Source: Rhodopseudomonas palustris (GTDB lineage Bacteria; Pseudomonadota; Alphaproteobacteria; Rhizobiales; Xanthobacteraceae). From it: 64,000 nucleotides of DNA. The notes beneath the pieces are model-generated. The model was not told the origin of the DNA and made no database searches. It worked only from the letters and a program-made list of their open reading frames with translations. The position numbers and the translations under genes are program-made. The stretch is taken from positions 744,001 to 808,000 of the forward strand of contig NZ_CP140155.1 of NCBI RefSeq assembly GCF_034479375.1, written 5' to 3'. Below, piece by piece: positions 37,878 to 47,021 of the stretch; position 1 is the first letter of the stretch, and the number at the start of each line of letters is the position of its first letter.

Positions 37878-39332
37878 GTGACGATTCAGGCGATGCGTTC
37901 GGCCGAGACGGCCGAGTTCAAGGGCGGCGTGCTGCCGCTGCTGGTCGGCGGCGGCGCGCTGGTGTACCTGCTCGCGATCGGCGACTCGTTCCTGCAGGAT
38001 TCCGACACGTTCTGGCAGATCGAAACCGGACGCTGGATCCTCGCGCACGGCGCGGTTCCGACCACCGACCTGTTTTCGTTCACCAAGTCCGGCGCGCCGT
38101 GGATGTCGTCGTCCTGGCTGGCGCAAGTCATCTTCGCGCTCGCGATGCAGGCCGGCTGGGTGGGCCCGGTGATCGTGACGGCCTTCGCCGCGGCATCGGC
38201 CTTTGCACTGTTCGCCGCCTATCTCGAGCGCTACGCGTCGGCTTTGATGACCACGGGGCTGACGATGCTTGCGGTGACGCTGACGGTCCCGCATCTGTTG
38301 GCGCGGCCGCATGTGCTGGCGCTGCCGTTGATGGTCGGATGGTTCATCGGGCTGATCGATGCGGCCGATCGCAAGGCGGCGCCACGATGGGCGCTGCTGA
38401 TTGTGATCGCGCTTTGGGCGAACCTCCACGGAGGCTTCGGGCTGGGCCTCCTGCTGATCGGGCCGGCGGCGCTGGAAGCGTTGCGGCAGGCGGCGCCTGC
38501 GCAGCGTCTGCCGCTGGCATTGCGCTGGGGCGCATTCGGTGTGGCGGCGCTGGCGAGTTGCTGTGCCACCCCCTATGGCTGGAACACGCTGATAGCGGCC
38601 ACCAAGATCCTCAGCCTCGGCGAGGTGCTGACGACCCTGGGCGAATGGGCGCCGCCGGACTTCAGCCGTTTCGGTCCGTTCGAAGCGAGTATCCTGGCGC
38701 TGCTCGGCGTCGCGCTGTGGCGCGGGTTGACGCTGCCGTGGCCGCGGCTGCTGCTGGTGCTCGGGCTGTTGCACATGGCCCTCGCTCATGTCCGCAGCAT
38801 CGAGAGCTTCGCTTTGCTGGTGCCGCTGGCGCTGGCGCGGCCATGGGCCGAGCAGTTCGCGCCGCGCCCGGCTCCGCTGCCGGTTGCGAAACGCGAGTTC
38901 GTGCTGCCGGGCTGGGCTGCGGTCGCCGCTGTGGTTGCGATCATCGGCACGACCATCGTCGTCGCACCGCGGCTGACCTATCAGTTCGTCGCAACCCAGA
39001 TGCCGGAACAGGCGCTGGCCGCGGCGCAACGGAACGGCGCCGAACGTATTCTCAACGGCTACGAGTTCGGCGGTTATCTGATCTCGCGTCACGTCCCGGT
39101 GTTCATCGACGGCCGCGCCGAATTGTACGGCGAGGCGATGGTGATGGACATGTTCCGCGCGGTCGCGGGCCGCGACACGGCCGCGCTCGATCGCTTCATC
39201 GCGACTTACGATATCGATGCGACGCTGTTGCCGGCGCAGGCACCGATCGTCGGCTTGATGGACCGACGCGCCGGCTGGCATCGCGCCTATGCCGACGACG
39301 TCGCCGTCGTGCATCTGCGCGATCGGCAGTGA
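37878..39332 (+). CDS. Polytopic membrane protein, possible GT-C-like, hypothetical
   Basis: About 484 residues with roughly ten hydrophobic helices, a soluble C-terminal segment of about 110 residues, and the motif QDSDTFWQIETGRWILAHGAVPTTDLFSF near the N-terminus. An acidic 'DSDTFW' loop after the first helix is reminiscent of GT-C glycosyltransferases and their relatives. The C-terminal part (NGYEFGGYLISRHVPVFIDGRAELYG) recurs in such uncharacterised proteins. It starts at GTG 37878 or ATG 37893. A polysaccharide or lipid-linked sugar role is possible but unproven. Confidence 0.7.
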   Translation: MTIQAMRSAETAEFKGGVLPLLVGGGALVYLLAIGDSFLQDSDTFWQIETGRWILAHGAVPTTDLFSFTKSGAPWMSSSWLAQVIFALAMQAGWVGPVIVTAFAAASAFALFAAYLERYASALMTTGLTMLAVTLTVPHLLARPHVLALPLMVGWFIGLIDAADRKAAPRWALLIVIALWANLHGGFGLGLLLIGPAALEALRQAAPAQRLPLALRWGAFGVAALASCCATPYGWNTLIAATKILSLGEVLTTLGEWAPPDFSRFGPFEASILALLGVALWRGLTLPWPRLLLVLGLLHMALAHVRSIESFALLVPLALARPWAEQFAPRPAPLPVAKREFVLPGWAAVAAVVAIIGTTIVVAPRLTYQFVATQMPEQALAAAQRNGAERILNGYEFGGYLISRHVPVFIDGRAELYGEAMVMDMFRAVAGRDTAALDRFIATYDIDATLLPAQAPIVGLMDRRAGWHRAYADDVAVVHLRDRQ

Positions 39333-39338
39333 CCGCGC

Positions 39339-40601
39339 TCAGAGATTGCTCTCGGTGATGGCGCCATAGACCAGCGCGCGCAGCTCGCGGCGGATCGGAT
39401 AGCTGCTCGACGGCAGCAATTGCGTCATGAAGATCGTGATCAGGTCCTCGGCCGGGTCGATCCAGAACGCCGTCGAGGCGGCGCCGCCCCAATAATATTC
39501 GCCGATGCTGCCCGGCAGCAGCGTCAGGGCCGGGTTCATGTTCACCGCGAAGCCGAGACCGAAGCCGATGCCGGCGTTGGTCGCCTCGCTGAACATCGAG
39601 CGCGACATCTCCGTGAGGTCGCGGTTGCCGGGCAGGTGATTGGTGGTCATCAGCGCCAGCGTTTTCGGCCCGATCAGGCGCACGCCGTCGAGTTCGCCGC
39701 CGTTCAGCAGCGCACGGCAGAATTTGAGATAGTCCGCGGTGGTCGAGACCAGCCCGCCGCCGCCGGAGATCAGGTCGGGCGGTGCGAGGAAACTGCTGGT
39801 CTCGGGGTCGTCCTGCAGCGTCATGCCGCCCTTGCCGTCGGCGGAGTAGCAGGCGGCGAGGCGGTGCGCCTTCGCGGCCGGCACATGGAAATCGGTGTCG
39901 GTCATGCCCAGCGGATCGAGAATGCGCTGCTTGACGAACTGCTCGAACGGCATGCCGCTGATCTTCTGCACGATATAGCCGACCACGTCGGTCGAAACCG
40001 AGTAGTTCCAGGCTTCGCCGGGAGAGAACTCCAGCGGAATTCGCGCGAGATCGGCGATCCAGGATTCAAGCGTGCCGGCCTTCTCGAACGCGCCGATGCC
40101 CTTGTCGCGATAGGCGGCGTCGATATTGGTGCGGTTCTGGAAGCCGTAAGTCAGGCCGGACGTGTGCCGCAGCAGATCGACGATCTGCATCGGTCGCGCC
40201 GGCGGCTTCGTCAGAAACAGAGGCGCGATGCCGGCTTGAAACACGCCGAGATTGGCCCATTCCGGAATATACTTGGCCACCGCGTCGTCGAGCGCGATCC
40301 GACCTTCCTCGAACAGCATCATCAGCGCCACCGAGGTGATCGGTTTGGTCATCGAATAGATGCGGAAGATGGTGTCGTCCTTGATCGGTACCTGGCGTTC
40401 ACGGTCGGCGTGGCCGAGCGACGACTGGTGGACGATCCGGCCGCGGCGATAGACCAGCGTCTGGGCGCCGGCGAATTTGCCGGGATCGACATAGACCCGC
40501 TTCAGATGATCGTCGATCCGCGTCAGCGCCGCCTCCGACATGCCGGCGTCGGCGGTTGCCCCGATCGCGGGAGCGCGTGACTTCTGGGCTTGGTGCGGCA
40601 T
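39339..40601 (-). CDS. Serine hydrolase of the beta-lactamase/class C (EstB-like) family
   Basis: A 420-residue protein of the Beta-lactamase (PF00144) family without an obvious signal peptide. Ser83 and Lys86 form the S-x-x-K motif (IYSMTKPITS). WNYSVSTD provides the Tyr of the Y-x-N-like motif, with Val in place of Asn. HTSGLTYGF is conserved, and YYWGGAASTAFWIDP holds the late GG motif. Such proteins are usually esterases or D-amino-acid peptidases rather than antibiotic-resistance enzymes. ATG 40601 has GGAG six bases upstream; ATG 40613 would add four residues. It is divergent from the dioxygenase gene. Confidence 0.88.
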   Translation of the reverse strand: MPHQAQKSRAPAIGATADAGMSEAALTRIDDHLKRVYVDPGKFAGAQTLVYRRGRIVHQSSLGHADRERQVPIKDDTIFRIYSMTKPITSVALMMLFEEGRIALDDAVAKYIPEWANLGVFQAGIAPLFLTKPPARPMQIVDLLRHTSGLTYGFQNRTNIDAAYRDKGIGAFEKAGTLESWIADLARIPLEFSPGEAWNYSVSTDVVGYIVQKISGMPFEQFVKQRILDPLGMTDTDFHVPAAKAHRLAACYSADGKGGMTLQDDPETSSFLAPPDLISGGGGLVSTTADYLKFCRALLNGGELDGVRLIGPKTLALMTTNHLPGNRDLTEMSRSMFSEATNAGIGFGLGFAVNMNPALTLLPGSIGEYYWGGAASTAFWIDPAEDLITIFMTQLLPSSSYPIRRELRALVYGAITESNL

Positions 40602-40862
40602 TCGACACTCCATCACTGCGGGGCGATATCCAGTTTGCGGACCGTCGCGTCGCGACTTGCCGCGCGGTTCCACGAATCTGGTAACCGAAAAGTCGCCAGC
40701 GTTCTATCGTGGCCTGCGGGTTCGGCGGTGAGTCTGTGCGATTTTGAGCACACGATCCAGCCCCCCGGCAAGGACGGTCCGCGCAGACCGGCCTGCAAGG
40801 GGCGCGCTTATCACTTGGGAAGGCCTGATGTAGCTTTCGCCGTCGCCAACCGGGATTGGAAT

Positions 40863-41768
40863 ATGCCAACATTCGACGAAACTGAACTGACCGAAGCGGT
40901 CGTCGCAAGCTTCGATGAGACGCCTGATCCGCGGCTCAAGCATCTGATGCGCGAATTGGTCCGTTCGCTGCACGATTATGTCCGCCGCACAGGTCTGACC
41001 TTCGAGGAGTGGCAGAAGACGATCGATTTTCTCACCCGCACCGGGCAGAAATGCACCCCGAGCCGGCAGGAGTTCATTCTGCTGTCGGACGTGCTCGGCG
41101 TCTCGATGCTGGTCGATGCGGTCAATCATCGCGAGCGCGACGGCGCCACGGAGACGACCGTGCTCGGCCCGTTTTACGTCGGCGATCACAGACCGATGCC
41201 GCACGGCGCCGACATTTCGGAAGGTGTCGAGGGAGAACGTATGTTCGTCCAGACCCGTGTCGTCGATCTTGCCGGCAATCCGCTCGCTGATGTGCCGGTC
41301 GATGTCTGGCACGCGGATGACGACGGATTCTATGATTCGCAGAAGCCGTCCTACGCGCAGCACGGCCCGTCATTGCGCGCCCGGTTCGTCACCGACGACG
41401 ACGGGCGGATCGCGTTCCGCACCATTCTGCCGTGCAGCTATCCGATCCCGATCGATGGTCCGGTCGGCGAATTGATCCTCGCGTCGCAGCGGCATCCGAT
41501 GCGGCCGGCGCACGTGCATTTTCTGGTGAATGCGCCCGGCTACGAGCCGCTGGTCACGCACGTGTTCGTCGAGGGCGACAAATATCTCGAAAGCGACGCC
41601 GTTTTCGGCGTCAAGGACGACCTGATTTCGACCATTGAATTGCGCAACGATGCGGTGATGCCCGACGGGGGCGCGGCGTCGGGGCCGTGGCATTTGATGA
41701 CCTATCAATTCCGGTTGAAGCCGGGCAGGGGCGCGGCGCCGAAGCCGATGATGGCGGCGGCGGAATGA
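40863..41768 (+). CDS. Intradiol ring-cleavage dioxygenase (hydroxyquinol 1,2-dioxygenase type)
   Basis: A 301-residue non-haem Fe(III) dioxygenase. It has the N-terminal helical dimerisation domain (to residue ~95) and a catalytic beta-sandwich starting LGPFYVGD. Likely Fe ligands are Tyr157, Tyr193, His217 and His219 (GFYDSQ, CSYPIPID, RPAHVHF), with Tyr193-to-His spacing as in hydroxyquinol and catechol 1,2-dioxygenases. Overall length and the FYVGDHRPMPHGADI region favour hydroxyquinol. The expected product is maleylacetate, but no recognisable maleylacetate reductase is nearby. An aldo/keto reductase starts 15 bases later. ATG 40863. Confidence 0.88.
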   Translation: MPTFDETELTEAVVASFDETPDPRLKHLMRELVRSLHDYVRRTGLTFEEWQKTIDFLTRTGQKCTPSRQEFILLSDVLGVSMLVDAVNHRERDGATETTVLGPFYVGDHRPMPHGADISEGVEGERMFVQTRVVDLAGNPLADVPVDVWHADDDGFYDSQKPSYAQHGPSLRARFVTDDDGRIAFRTILPCSYPIPIDGPVGELILASQRHPMRPAHVHFLVNAPGYEPLVTHVFVEGDKYLESDAVFGVKDDLISTIELRNDAVMPDGGAASGPWHLMTYQFRLKPGRGAAPKPMMAAAE

Positions 41769-41783
41769 GAGCGGGAGTTCGCA

Positions 41784-42629
41784 ATGAGCGGGGACGTGCG
41801 CAGATTCGGCCGGGGCGGGCCGGAGATCGCGCCGATCGGACAGGGCACCTGGTATATCGACCGGGGTGACCGGACGGCGGCGATCGCCGCGCTGCGGCGC
41901 GGCCTCGATCTCGGCATGACGCATATCGACACCGCCGAGATGTATGGCGACGCCGAGCCGCTGGTAGCGGAGGCGATCGAGGGCCGGCGCGACGAGGTGT
42001 TCCTCGTCTCCAAGGTGCTGCCCAGCAATGCCTCGCGGCGCGGCACCGTCGCCGCCTGCGAGCGCTCGCTGAAGCGGCTGAAGACCGGCCGGCTCGACTG
42101 CTATCTGCTGCATTGGCGCGGGCAATTTCGGCTGGCGGAAACCGTGGCCGCGTTCGAGGAACTGGCCGCCGCCGGCAAGATCCGGTCCTGGGGCGTGAGC
42201 AATTTCGATGTCGGCGATCTGTGGGAACTGCTGAAGGTCGCGGGGCCGGGCAAGATCGCCTGCAATCAGGTGCTGTACCATCTTCGCGAACGCGCGATCG
42301 AGCACGCGGTGATCCCGTGGTGCGAGGCCCACGGCGTCGCCGTCACCGCTTATTCACCGTTCGGTCATGACGAGTTTCCCGGGCCGCGCAGCCCGGAAGG
42401 GCGGCTGCTGCAATCGATTGCCGACCTGCATGGCGCGACGCCGCGCCAGGTGGCGCTGGCCTTCCTGATCCGGTGGCCATCGCTGTTCGCGATCCCGAAG
42501 GCCGCCGATCCGGCGCATGCGGCCGACAACGCCGCAGCCGGGTCGCTGCGGCTCTCCGAAGACGAGATCGCCGCGATCGACCGGGCCTTTCCCCGCGGGC
42601 CGGAGCCTGCCAGCCTCCCGATGCTGTAG
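41784..42629 (+). CDS. Aldo/keto reductase
   Basis: A 281-residue NADPH-dependent (alpha/beta)8 barrel. The catalytic tetrad is visible: Asp and Tyr in HIDTAEMYGDAEPL (about residues 49-62), Lys in VFLVSKVLP, His in CYLLHWRG. The C-terminal cofactor loop FAIPKAADPAHAADN is also present. It starts 15 bases after the dioxygenase stop and is probably co-transcribed. It reduces an aldehyde or ketone; whether it acts on a ring-cleavage product is speculation. Confidence 0.9.
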   Translation: MSGDVRRFGRGGPEIAPIGQGTWYIDRGDRTAAIAALRRGLDLGMTHIDTAEMYGDAEPLVAEAIEGRRDEVFLVSKVLPSNASRRGTVAACERSLKRLKTGRLDCYLLHWRGQFRLAETVAAFEELAAAGKIRSWGVSNFDVGDLWELLKVAGPGKIACNQVLYHLRERAIEHAVIPWCEAHGVAVTAYSPFGHDEFPGPRSPEGRLLQSIADLHGATPRQVALAFLIRWPSLFAIPKAADPAHAADNAAAGSLRLSEDEIAAIDRAFPRGPEPASLPML

Positions 42630-42791
42630 GGGAGCCGTTGCGGCCGGAGCCGGCGCGTCGTCGCGTGCATAGCCGCGTCCTGATTTCCGCGCTTGTGCGG
42701 CGGCTACGAACATCGTTTTGTCCGATTGTTACTTGATTGGTCCGCGGCGAGCCGACCGCCCGTTTTCCCTTTTCATTGCCCTGCTGGATCC

Positions 42792-43739
42792 GTGACCCTC
42801 ACCTTGCCATCCGCGAACGATGCAACCCGTCGCCTGACCGCGCGCCATGCCGACCATCCCTTGCGCGGCATCGCGCTGATCGTCGCCTCGACGGTGTTTC
42901 TCGCCTGCTCGGATACGATGGCGAAATATCTCGGGCGCACGCTGCCGCCGATCGAGATCGGCTGGATCCGCTTCCTGGTGTTTTTACTGATCATGCTGCC
43001 GGTGATGCTGTCGTCGTCCGCGTCGCCGCTGCGCTCGGCGCGGCCCAAACTGCAGGTGCTGCGCGCGCTGGCGCTGGTCGCGTCGTCGGTGCTGTTCATT
43101 ACCGGATTGCAATTCCTGCCGATCGCCGAGGCGTCGGCGACGTCGTTCGTCGCGCCGCTGTTCGTCACGGCGCTGTCGATCGTGTTGCTCGGGGAGGCGA
43201 TCGGCGTCAGGCGCTGGGCGGCGACCGCGGTCGGATTGATCGGCGTCTTGATTGTGATCCGACCGGGCTCGGCGGCGTTCAACGCGGCCGTGATGTTTCC
43301 GATCCTCTCGGCGCTGAGCTGGGCGCTCACCCTGATCCTGACCCGGATGATCAGCGGCGCCGACCGCGCCGTCGTCACCATGACGTTTTCGGCGGTGGTC
43401 GGCTTCGTCGCGCTCAGCGCGATGGTGCCGTTCGTCTGGGTGACGCCGAGCTGGCACGACATTCTGATCGGGGTGCTGGTCGGCCTCGCCTCGACGATGG
43501 GACAGTGGATCGTGGTGCTGGCCTATCGCTACGCCGACGCCTCGGTGCTGGCGCCGTTCACCTACAGCCAGTTGGTCTGGGTGACGTTTCTCGGCTTCGG
43601 CATGTTCGGCGAAATTCCCGACCTGTGGACCTTCGTCGGCGCCGCCGTGATCATCGCCAGCGGCCTCTACACCGCGCATCGCGAGCGGCTCCGCCGCAAG
43701 CAGCCGCCGGTGCCGGCCGAACCCAGCCCGAATCCGTGA
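42792..43739 (+). CDS. EamA/DMT family transporter
   Basis: A 315-residue membrane protein with ten predicted helices in two homologous EamA halves: RGIALIVASTVFLACSDTMAKYLGRTLPP opens the first, FPILSALSWALTLILTRMISGAD the second. Members export amino acids, nucleosides or small metabolites. GTG 42792 is the likely start because the DMT family begins just before the first helix; the upstream in-frame peptide is Pro/Cys-rich and unlike the family. It lies between the aldo/keto reductase and a convergent Lrp gene, with a family B palindrome downstream. Confidence 0.85.
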   Translation: MTLTLPSANDATRRLTARHADHPLRGIALIVASTVFLACSDTMAKYLGRTLPPIEIGWIRFLVFLLIMLPVMLSSSASPLRSARPKLQVLRALALVASSVLFITGLQFLPIAEASATSFVAPLFVTALSIVLLGEAIGVRRWAATAVGLIGVLIVIRPGSAAFNAAVMFPILSALSWALTLILTRMISGADRAVVTMTFSAVVGFVALSAMVPFVWVTPSWHDILIGVLVGLASTMGQWIVVLAYRYADASVLAPFTYSQLVWVTFLGFGMFGEIPDLWTFVGAAVIIASGLYTAHRERLRRKQPPVPAEPSPNP

Positions 43740-43766
43740 GGCCGGGGGAACGAAGCGCTATGGATC

Positions 43767-43849
43767 CGTCATTGCGAGCGAAGCGAAGCAATCCAGAGGC
43801 TTAGTGCTCGGCGCTGGATTGCTTCGTCGCTTTGCTCCTCGCAATGACG
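43767..43849. repeat. Palindromic intergenic repeat, family B (copy 2)
   Basis: CGTCATTGCGAG (43767-43778) and CTCGCAATGACG (43838-43849) are perfect 12-base arms. Inner AAGCAATCCAG and CTGGATTGCTT also pair. It lies between the convergent stops of the EamA gene and the Lrp gene, where it could act as a bidirectional terminator. Confidence 0.9.
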
Positions 43850-43864
43850 CAGAGACAGTGCGCC

Positions 43865-44326
43865 TTACACCGGCAGCGCGATCGAGTACTTCACCTGACT
43901 GAGCGCGAAACTCGATTCGATCGAGGCGATGCCGTCGAGCCTGGTCAGCTTGGTCTTCAGGAACGTCTCATAGGCGGCGAGATCGGCCGCGACCACGCGC
44001 AGCAGATAGTCGCGGTTGCCGGTCATCAGATAGCATTCCAGCACCTCGTCCCACTTCGAGATCGCCCGCGCGAAGCGGGCGAGGTCTTCTTCCTTCTGCC
44101 TTGTCAGCTTGATCGAAATGAACACGCTGACATGTAGTCCGATCGCCTTCTGGTCGACCTGCGCGGTGTAGCGCGTGATCACGCCACGGCGCTCCAACAG
44201 TTTCACGCGGCGGTGGCACGGCGACACCGACAGCCCGACCTGGTCGGCCAGTTCCTGCATGGTGATGCGGCCGTCCGCCTGCAGGCTGGCGAGAATCTTG
44301 CGGTCGATCGTGTCGAGGTCGGACAT
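43865..44326 (-). CDS. Lrp/AsnC family transcriptional regulator
   Basis: A 153-residue regulator. The N-terminal helix-turn-helix has DRKILASLQADGRITMQELADQVGLSVSPCHRRVKLLERRGVI (split, residues 7-50), the classic Lrp start. A C-terminal RAM domain of about 100 residues follows (VLECYLMTGNRDYLLRVVAADLAAYETFL). It is divergent from the AceE-type E1 gene, and a perfect palindrome AGGATATCCT lies between them. Local control of that gene in response to an amino acid or ketoacid is therefore likely. ATG 44326 was chosen over an in-frame extension with no family similarity. Confidence 0.93.
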   Translation of the reverse strand: MSDLDTIDRKILASLQADGRITMQELADQVGLSVSPCHRRVKLLERRGVITRYTAQVDQKAIGLHVSVFISIKLTRQKEEDLARFARAISKWDEVLECYLMTGNRDYLLRVVAADLAAYETFLKTKLTRLDGIASIESSFALSQVKYSIALPV

Positions 44327-44361
44327 TGGAATGAAATCGCCGTCTGGAGATCGGAATTGGC

Positions 44362-44371
44362 AGGATATCCT
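44362..44371. promoter_or_regulatory. Candidate Lrp operator in the lrp/aceE-like gap
   Basis: AGGATATCCT is a perfect 10-base palindrome flanked by GAATT on the left and AATTC on the right. It is 36 bases from the lrp start and 88 from the E1 start. No experimental basis. Confidence 0.35.
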
Positions 44372-44458
44372 AATTCGGCCGGCGTTGTCGCCGGGATTTG
44401 AGAAGTCCCGCTCGGCGATTCGTCGTAAATTCGGCGGATCGAACATCGGGTGATCGCC

Positions 44459-46855
44459 ATGCCGCAGAGCCGACTACGTCTCGATATGCTGACTGCGCTG
44501 TCGCGCAAGGTGCTGTGGCTGTCGACCTGGACGATCCATCACGCCAACCACATCCGCCCCAATGCCGACGGGCTGAAGGTCGGCGGTCACCAGGCGTCGT
44601 CCGCCTCGCTCGCGACCATCATGTCGGCGCTGTATTTTTCGGTGCTAAGGCCGGAGGATCGCGTCGCGGTGAAGCCGCATGCCAGCCCGATTTTTCACGC
44701 GATCCAGTATCTGTTCGGCCGGCAGAGCCGCGAACGGCTGGAGAATTTCCGCGGCTTCAAGGGCGCGCAGTCCTATCCGTCGCGTACCAAGGACGCCGAC
44801 GACGTCGATTTCTCCACCGGCTCGGTCGGCCTCGGCGTGGCGCAGACGCTGTTCTCGTCGCTGGTCCAGGACTACGTCACCGCGCATGGCTGGATGAAGG
44901 ATCGCCGCGAGGGCCGGATGATCGCGCTGGTCGGCGACGCCGAAATGGACGAGGGCAACATCTTCGAGGCGCTGCTGGAAGGCTGGAAGCACGGCCTGCG
45001 CAACACCTGGTGGGTGGTCGACTACAACCGGCAGAGCCTCGACGCCGTGGTGCGCGAAGGGCTGTGGGAGAAGTTCGAGTCGATGTTCCGCAATTTCGGC
45101 TGGGACGTCGTCATCTTGAAGTACGGCCGGCTGATGCGGCAGGCCTTCGCCGAGCCCGGCGGCGAGGCGCTGCGCAACTGGATCGACAACTGCCCGAACC
45201 AGATGTACGCGGCTTTGTGCTTTCAGGGCGGCGCGGCGTTCCGCAGGCGGCTGCACGACGAGATCGGCGATCAGGCCGAGGTGTCGCGGCTGATCGATGC
45301 GCGTAGCGACGACGAGTTGCTGGCGCTGATGTCCAATCTCGGCGGCCACGACATGGCCAGCATGCTGGATGCGTTCGAGTCCATCGACCACGATCGCCCG
45401 GTGTGCTTCATCGCCTACACCATCAAGGGCGTCGGACTGCCGTTCCAGGGCCACAAGGACAACCACGCCGGCCTGATGACGCCGGCGCAGATCGAGACCT
45501 ATCGGACGGCGCAGAACATCCGCCCAGGCCACGAATGGGACCGGTTCGAGGGGTTGACGCAGGACGAAGCGGCGCTGGACGCGTTTCTGAAGGCGGCGCC
45601 GATCAATGCCGGCGGCGAGCGGCGGCTGAGCGCGCCGGTGATCGAGGTGCCGAAACAACTCGTGTTCAAGCCGGCGCCGGAGATGTCGACCCAGCAGGGG
45701 TTTGGCCTGATCCTCAACGAACTGGCGCGCGGCGACAGCGATCTGGCGGCGCGCATCGTTACGGCGTCGCCGGACGTCACCGTCTCGACCAATCTCGGCG
45801 CCTGGGTCAATCGCCGTGGTCTGTTCGCGCGCGCCGAGAAGGCCGATCTGTTCCGCAGCGAGAAGATCCCGACGACGTTCAACTGGGACTTCTCGCCGAA
45901 GGGGCAGCACATCGAACTCGGTATCGCCGAGATGAACCTGTTCATCCTGATGTCGGCGCTCGGGCTGTCGCACGGCATCAACGGCGAGCGGCTGCTGCCG
46001 ATCGCGACGCTGTACGACCCGTTCATCCAGCGCGGCCTCGATGCCTTGAACTACGCGTGCTATCAGGATGCCCGCTTCATGGTGGCGGCGACGCCGTCCG
46101 GCATCACGCTGGCGCCGGAGGGCGGCGCGCATCAATCGATCGCGACGCCGCTGATCGGGATCGCGCAGGATGGTCTTGCATCGTTTGAGCCAGCTTTCGT
46201 CGACGAGCTCGCCGCGATCATGCGCTGGGGCTTCGAGCACATGCAGCGCGACGACGTCGAGGGCGGGGATGCCGGAAGCGGTATGCGCGCCGGTGGCTCG
46301 GTGTATCTGCGTCTGTCGACGCGAACGATCGAGCAGCCGCAGCGGATGATGACCCCCGACTTGCAGAAAGCGATCGTCGACGGCGCCTACTGGCTGCGCA
46401 AGCCGGGGCCGAATTGCGAACTGGTGATTGCCACCACCGGTGCGGTCGCGCCGGAGGCGATCGCGGCGGTCGGACTGCTGGGCGACAGCCGCCGCGATGT
46501 CGGGTTGTTGGCGATCACCTCCGCCGACCGGTTGCATGCTGGCTGGACCGCCGCTCGACGGTTGCGTCGGGCCCGTCGCGGGTCGCGCCATGCGAGCCAT
46601 ATCGAGACGTTGCTCGCGCCGTTGCCGCGGAGCTGCGGCATCGTCACGGTGCTGGACGGCCATCCGGCGGCGCTGGGCTGGATCGGTGCCGTCTGCGGCC
46701 ATCGTATGGAAGCGCTGGGCGTCGAACATTTCGGCCAGACCGGCAGCATTCCCGACCTGTATCGGCACTACGACATCGATGCCAACGCGATCATCGATGC
46801 CGCCGAGAGCCTGGTCGCCGGCGCGCCCGTGCGCCACCGGACGATGGCGGTGTAG
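44459..46855 (+). CDS. Pyruvate dehydrogenase E1-like, thiamine-diphosphate transketolase family (AceE type)
   Basis: A roughly 798-residue ThDP enzyme of the homodimeric AceE class. HHANHIRPNADGLKVGGHQASSAS near the start matches AceE. The ThDP motif GDAEMDEGNIFEALLEGWKHGLRNTWWVVDYNRQSLD (split, about residues 157-195) has the GD...NN-like signature. HKDNHAGLMT and a C-terminal transketolase-like domain complete it. No E2 or E3 genes adjoin. Alphaproteobacteria normally use an alpha2beta2 E1, so this is probably an accessory 2-oxoacid dehydrogenase component under Lrp control. The start is ATG 44459; GTG 44450 is an alternative. Confidence 0.88.
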   Translation: MPQSRLRLDMLTALSRKVLWLSTWTIHHANHIRPNADGLKVGGHQASSASLATIMSALYFSVLRPEDRVAVKPHASPIFHAIQYLFGRQSRERLENFRGFKGAQSYPSRTKDADDVDFSTGSVGLGVAQTLFSSLVQDYVTAHGWMKDRREGRMIALVGDAEMDEGNIFEALLEGWKHGLRNTWWVVDYNRQSLDAVVREGLWEKFESMFRNFGWDVVILKYGRLMRQAFAEPGGEALRNWIDNCPNQMYAALCFQGGAAFRRRLHDEIGDQAEVSRLIDARSDDELLALMSNLGGHDMASMLDAFESIDHDRPVCFIAYTIKGVGLPFQGHKDNHAGLMTPAQIETYRTAQNIRPGHEWDRFEGLTQDEAALDAFLKAAPINAGGERRLSAPVIEVPKQLVFKPAPEMSTQQGFGLILNELARGDSDLAARIVTASPDVTVSTNLGAWVNRRGLFARAEKADLFRSEKIPTTFNWDFSPKGQHIELGIAEMNLFILMSALGLSHGINGERLLPIATLYDPFIQRGLDALNYACYQDARFMVAATPSGITLAPEGGAHQSIATPLIGIAQDGLASFEPAFVDELAAIMRWGFEHMQRDDVEGGDAGSGMRAGGSVYLRLSTRTIEQPQRMMTPDLQKAIVDGAYWLRKPGPNCELVIATTGAVAPEAIAAVGLLGDSRRDVGLLAITSADRLHAGWTAARRLRRARRGSRHASHIETLLAPLPRSCGIVTVLDGHPAALGWIGAVCGHRMEALGVEHFGQTGSIPDLYRHYDIDANAIIDAAESLVAGAPVRHRTMAV

Positions 46856-47021
46856 GTTTCAGCGCCGTTGATGGTGAATAAGATTTTGAATTCACACAGT
46901 GAATCGGCGCGTCGACCTGGCTTGCGGGGCTCGCATCCGGGCTGTCTTTTCGAAGCGACCTTTAAGCAATAGGCAAAACTACGGTGCGATGGTGAGGCAT
47001 CGTCGCTGATCTGGATCAGGC

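Noticed and set aside
39339..40601. Antibiotic-resistance beta-lactamase
   Set aside because: Only the fold is shared; there is no signal peptide, the Y-x-N motif is altered, and the family is dominated by esterases and peptidases.
46890..46904. ATTCAC-ACA-GTGAAT palindrome upstream of the GGDEF-EAL gene
   Set aside because: A real palindrome and possibly an operator, but there is no adjacent regulator and no known match, so it is mentioned only with the gene.
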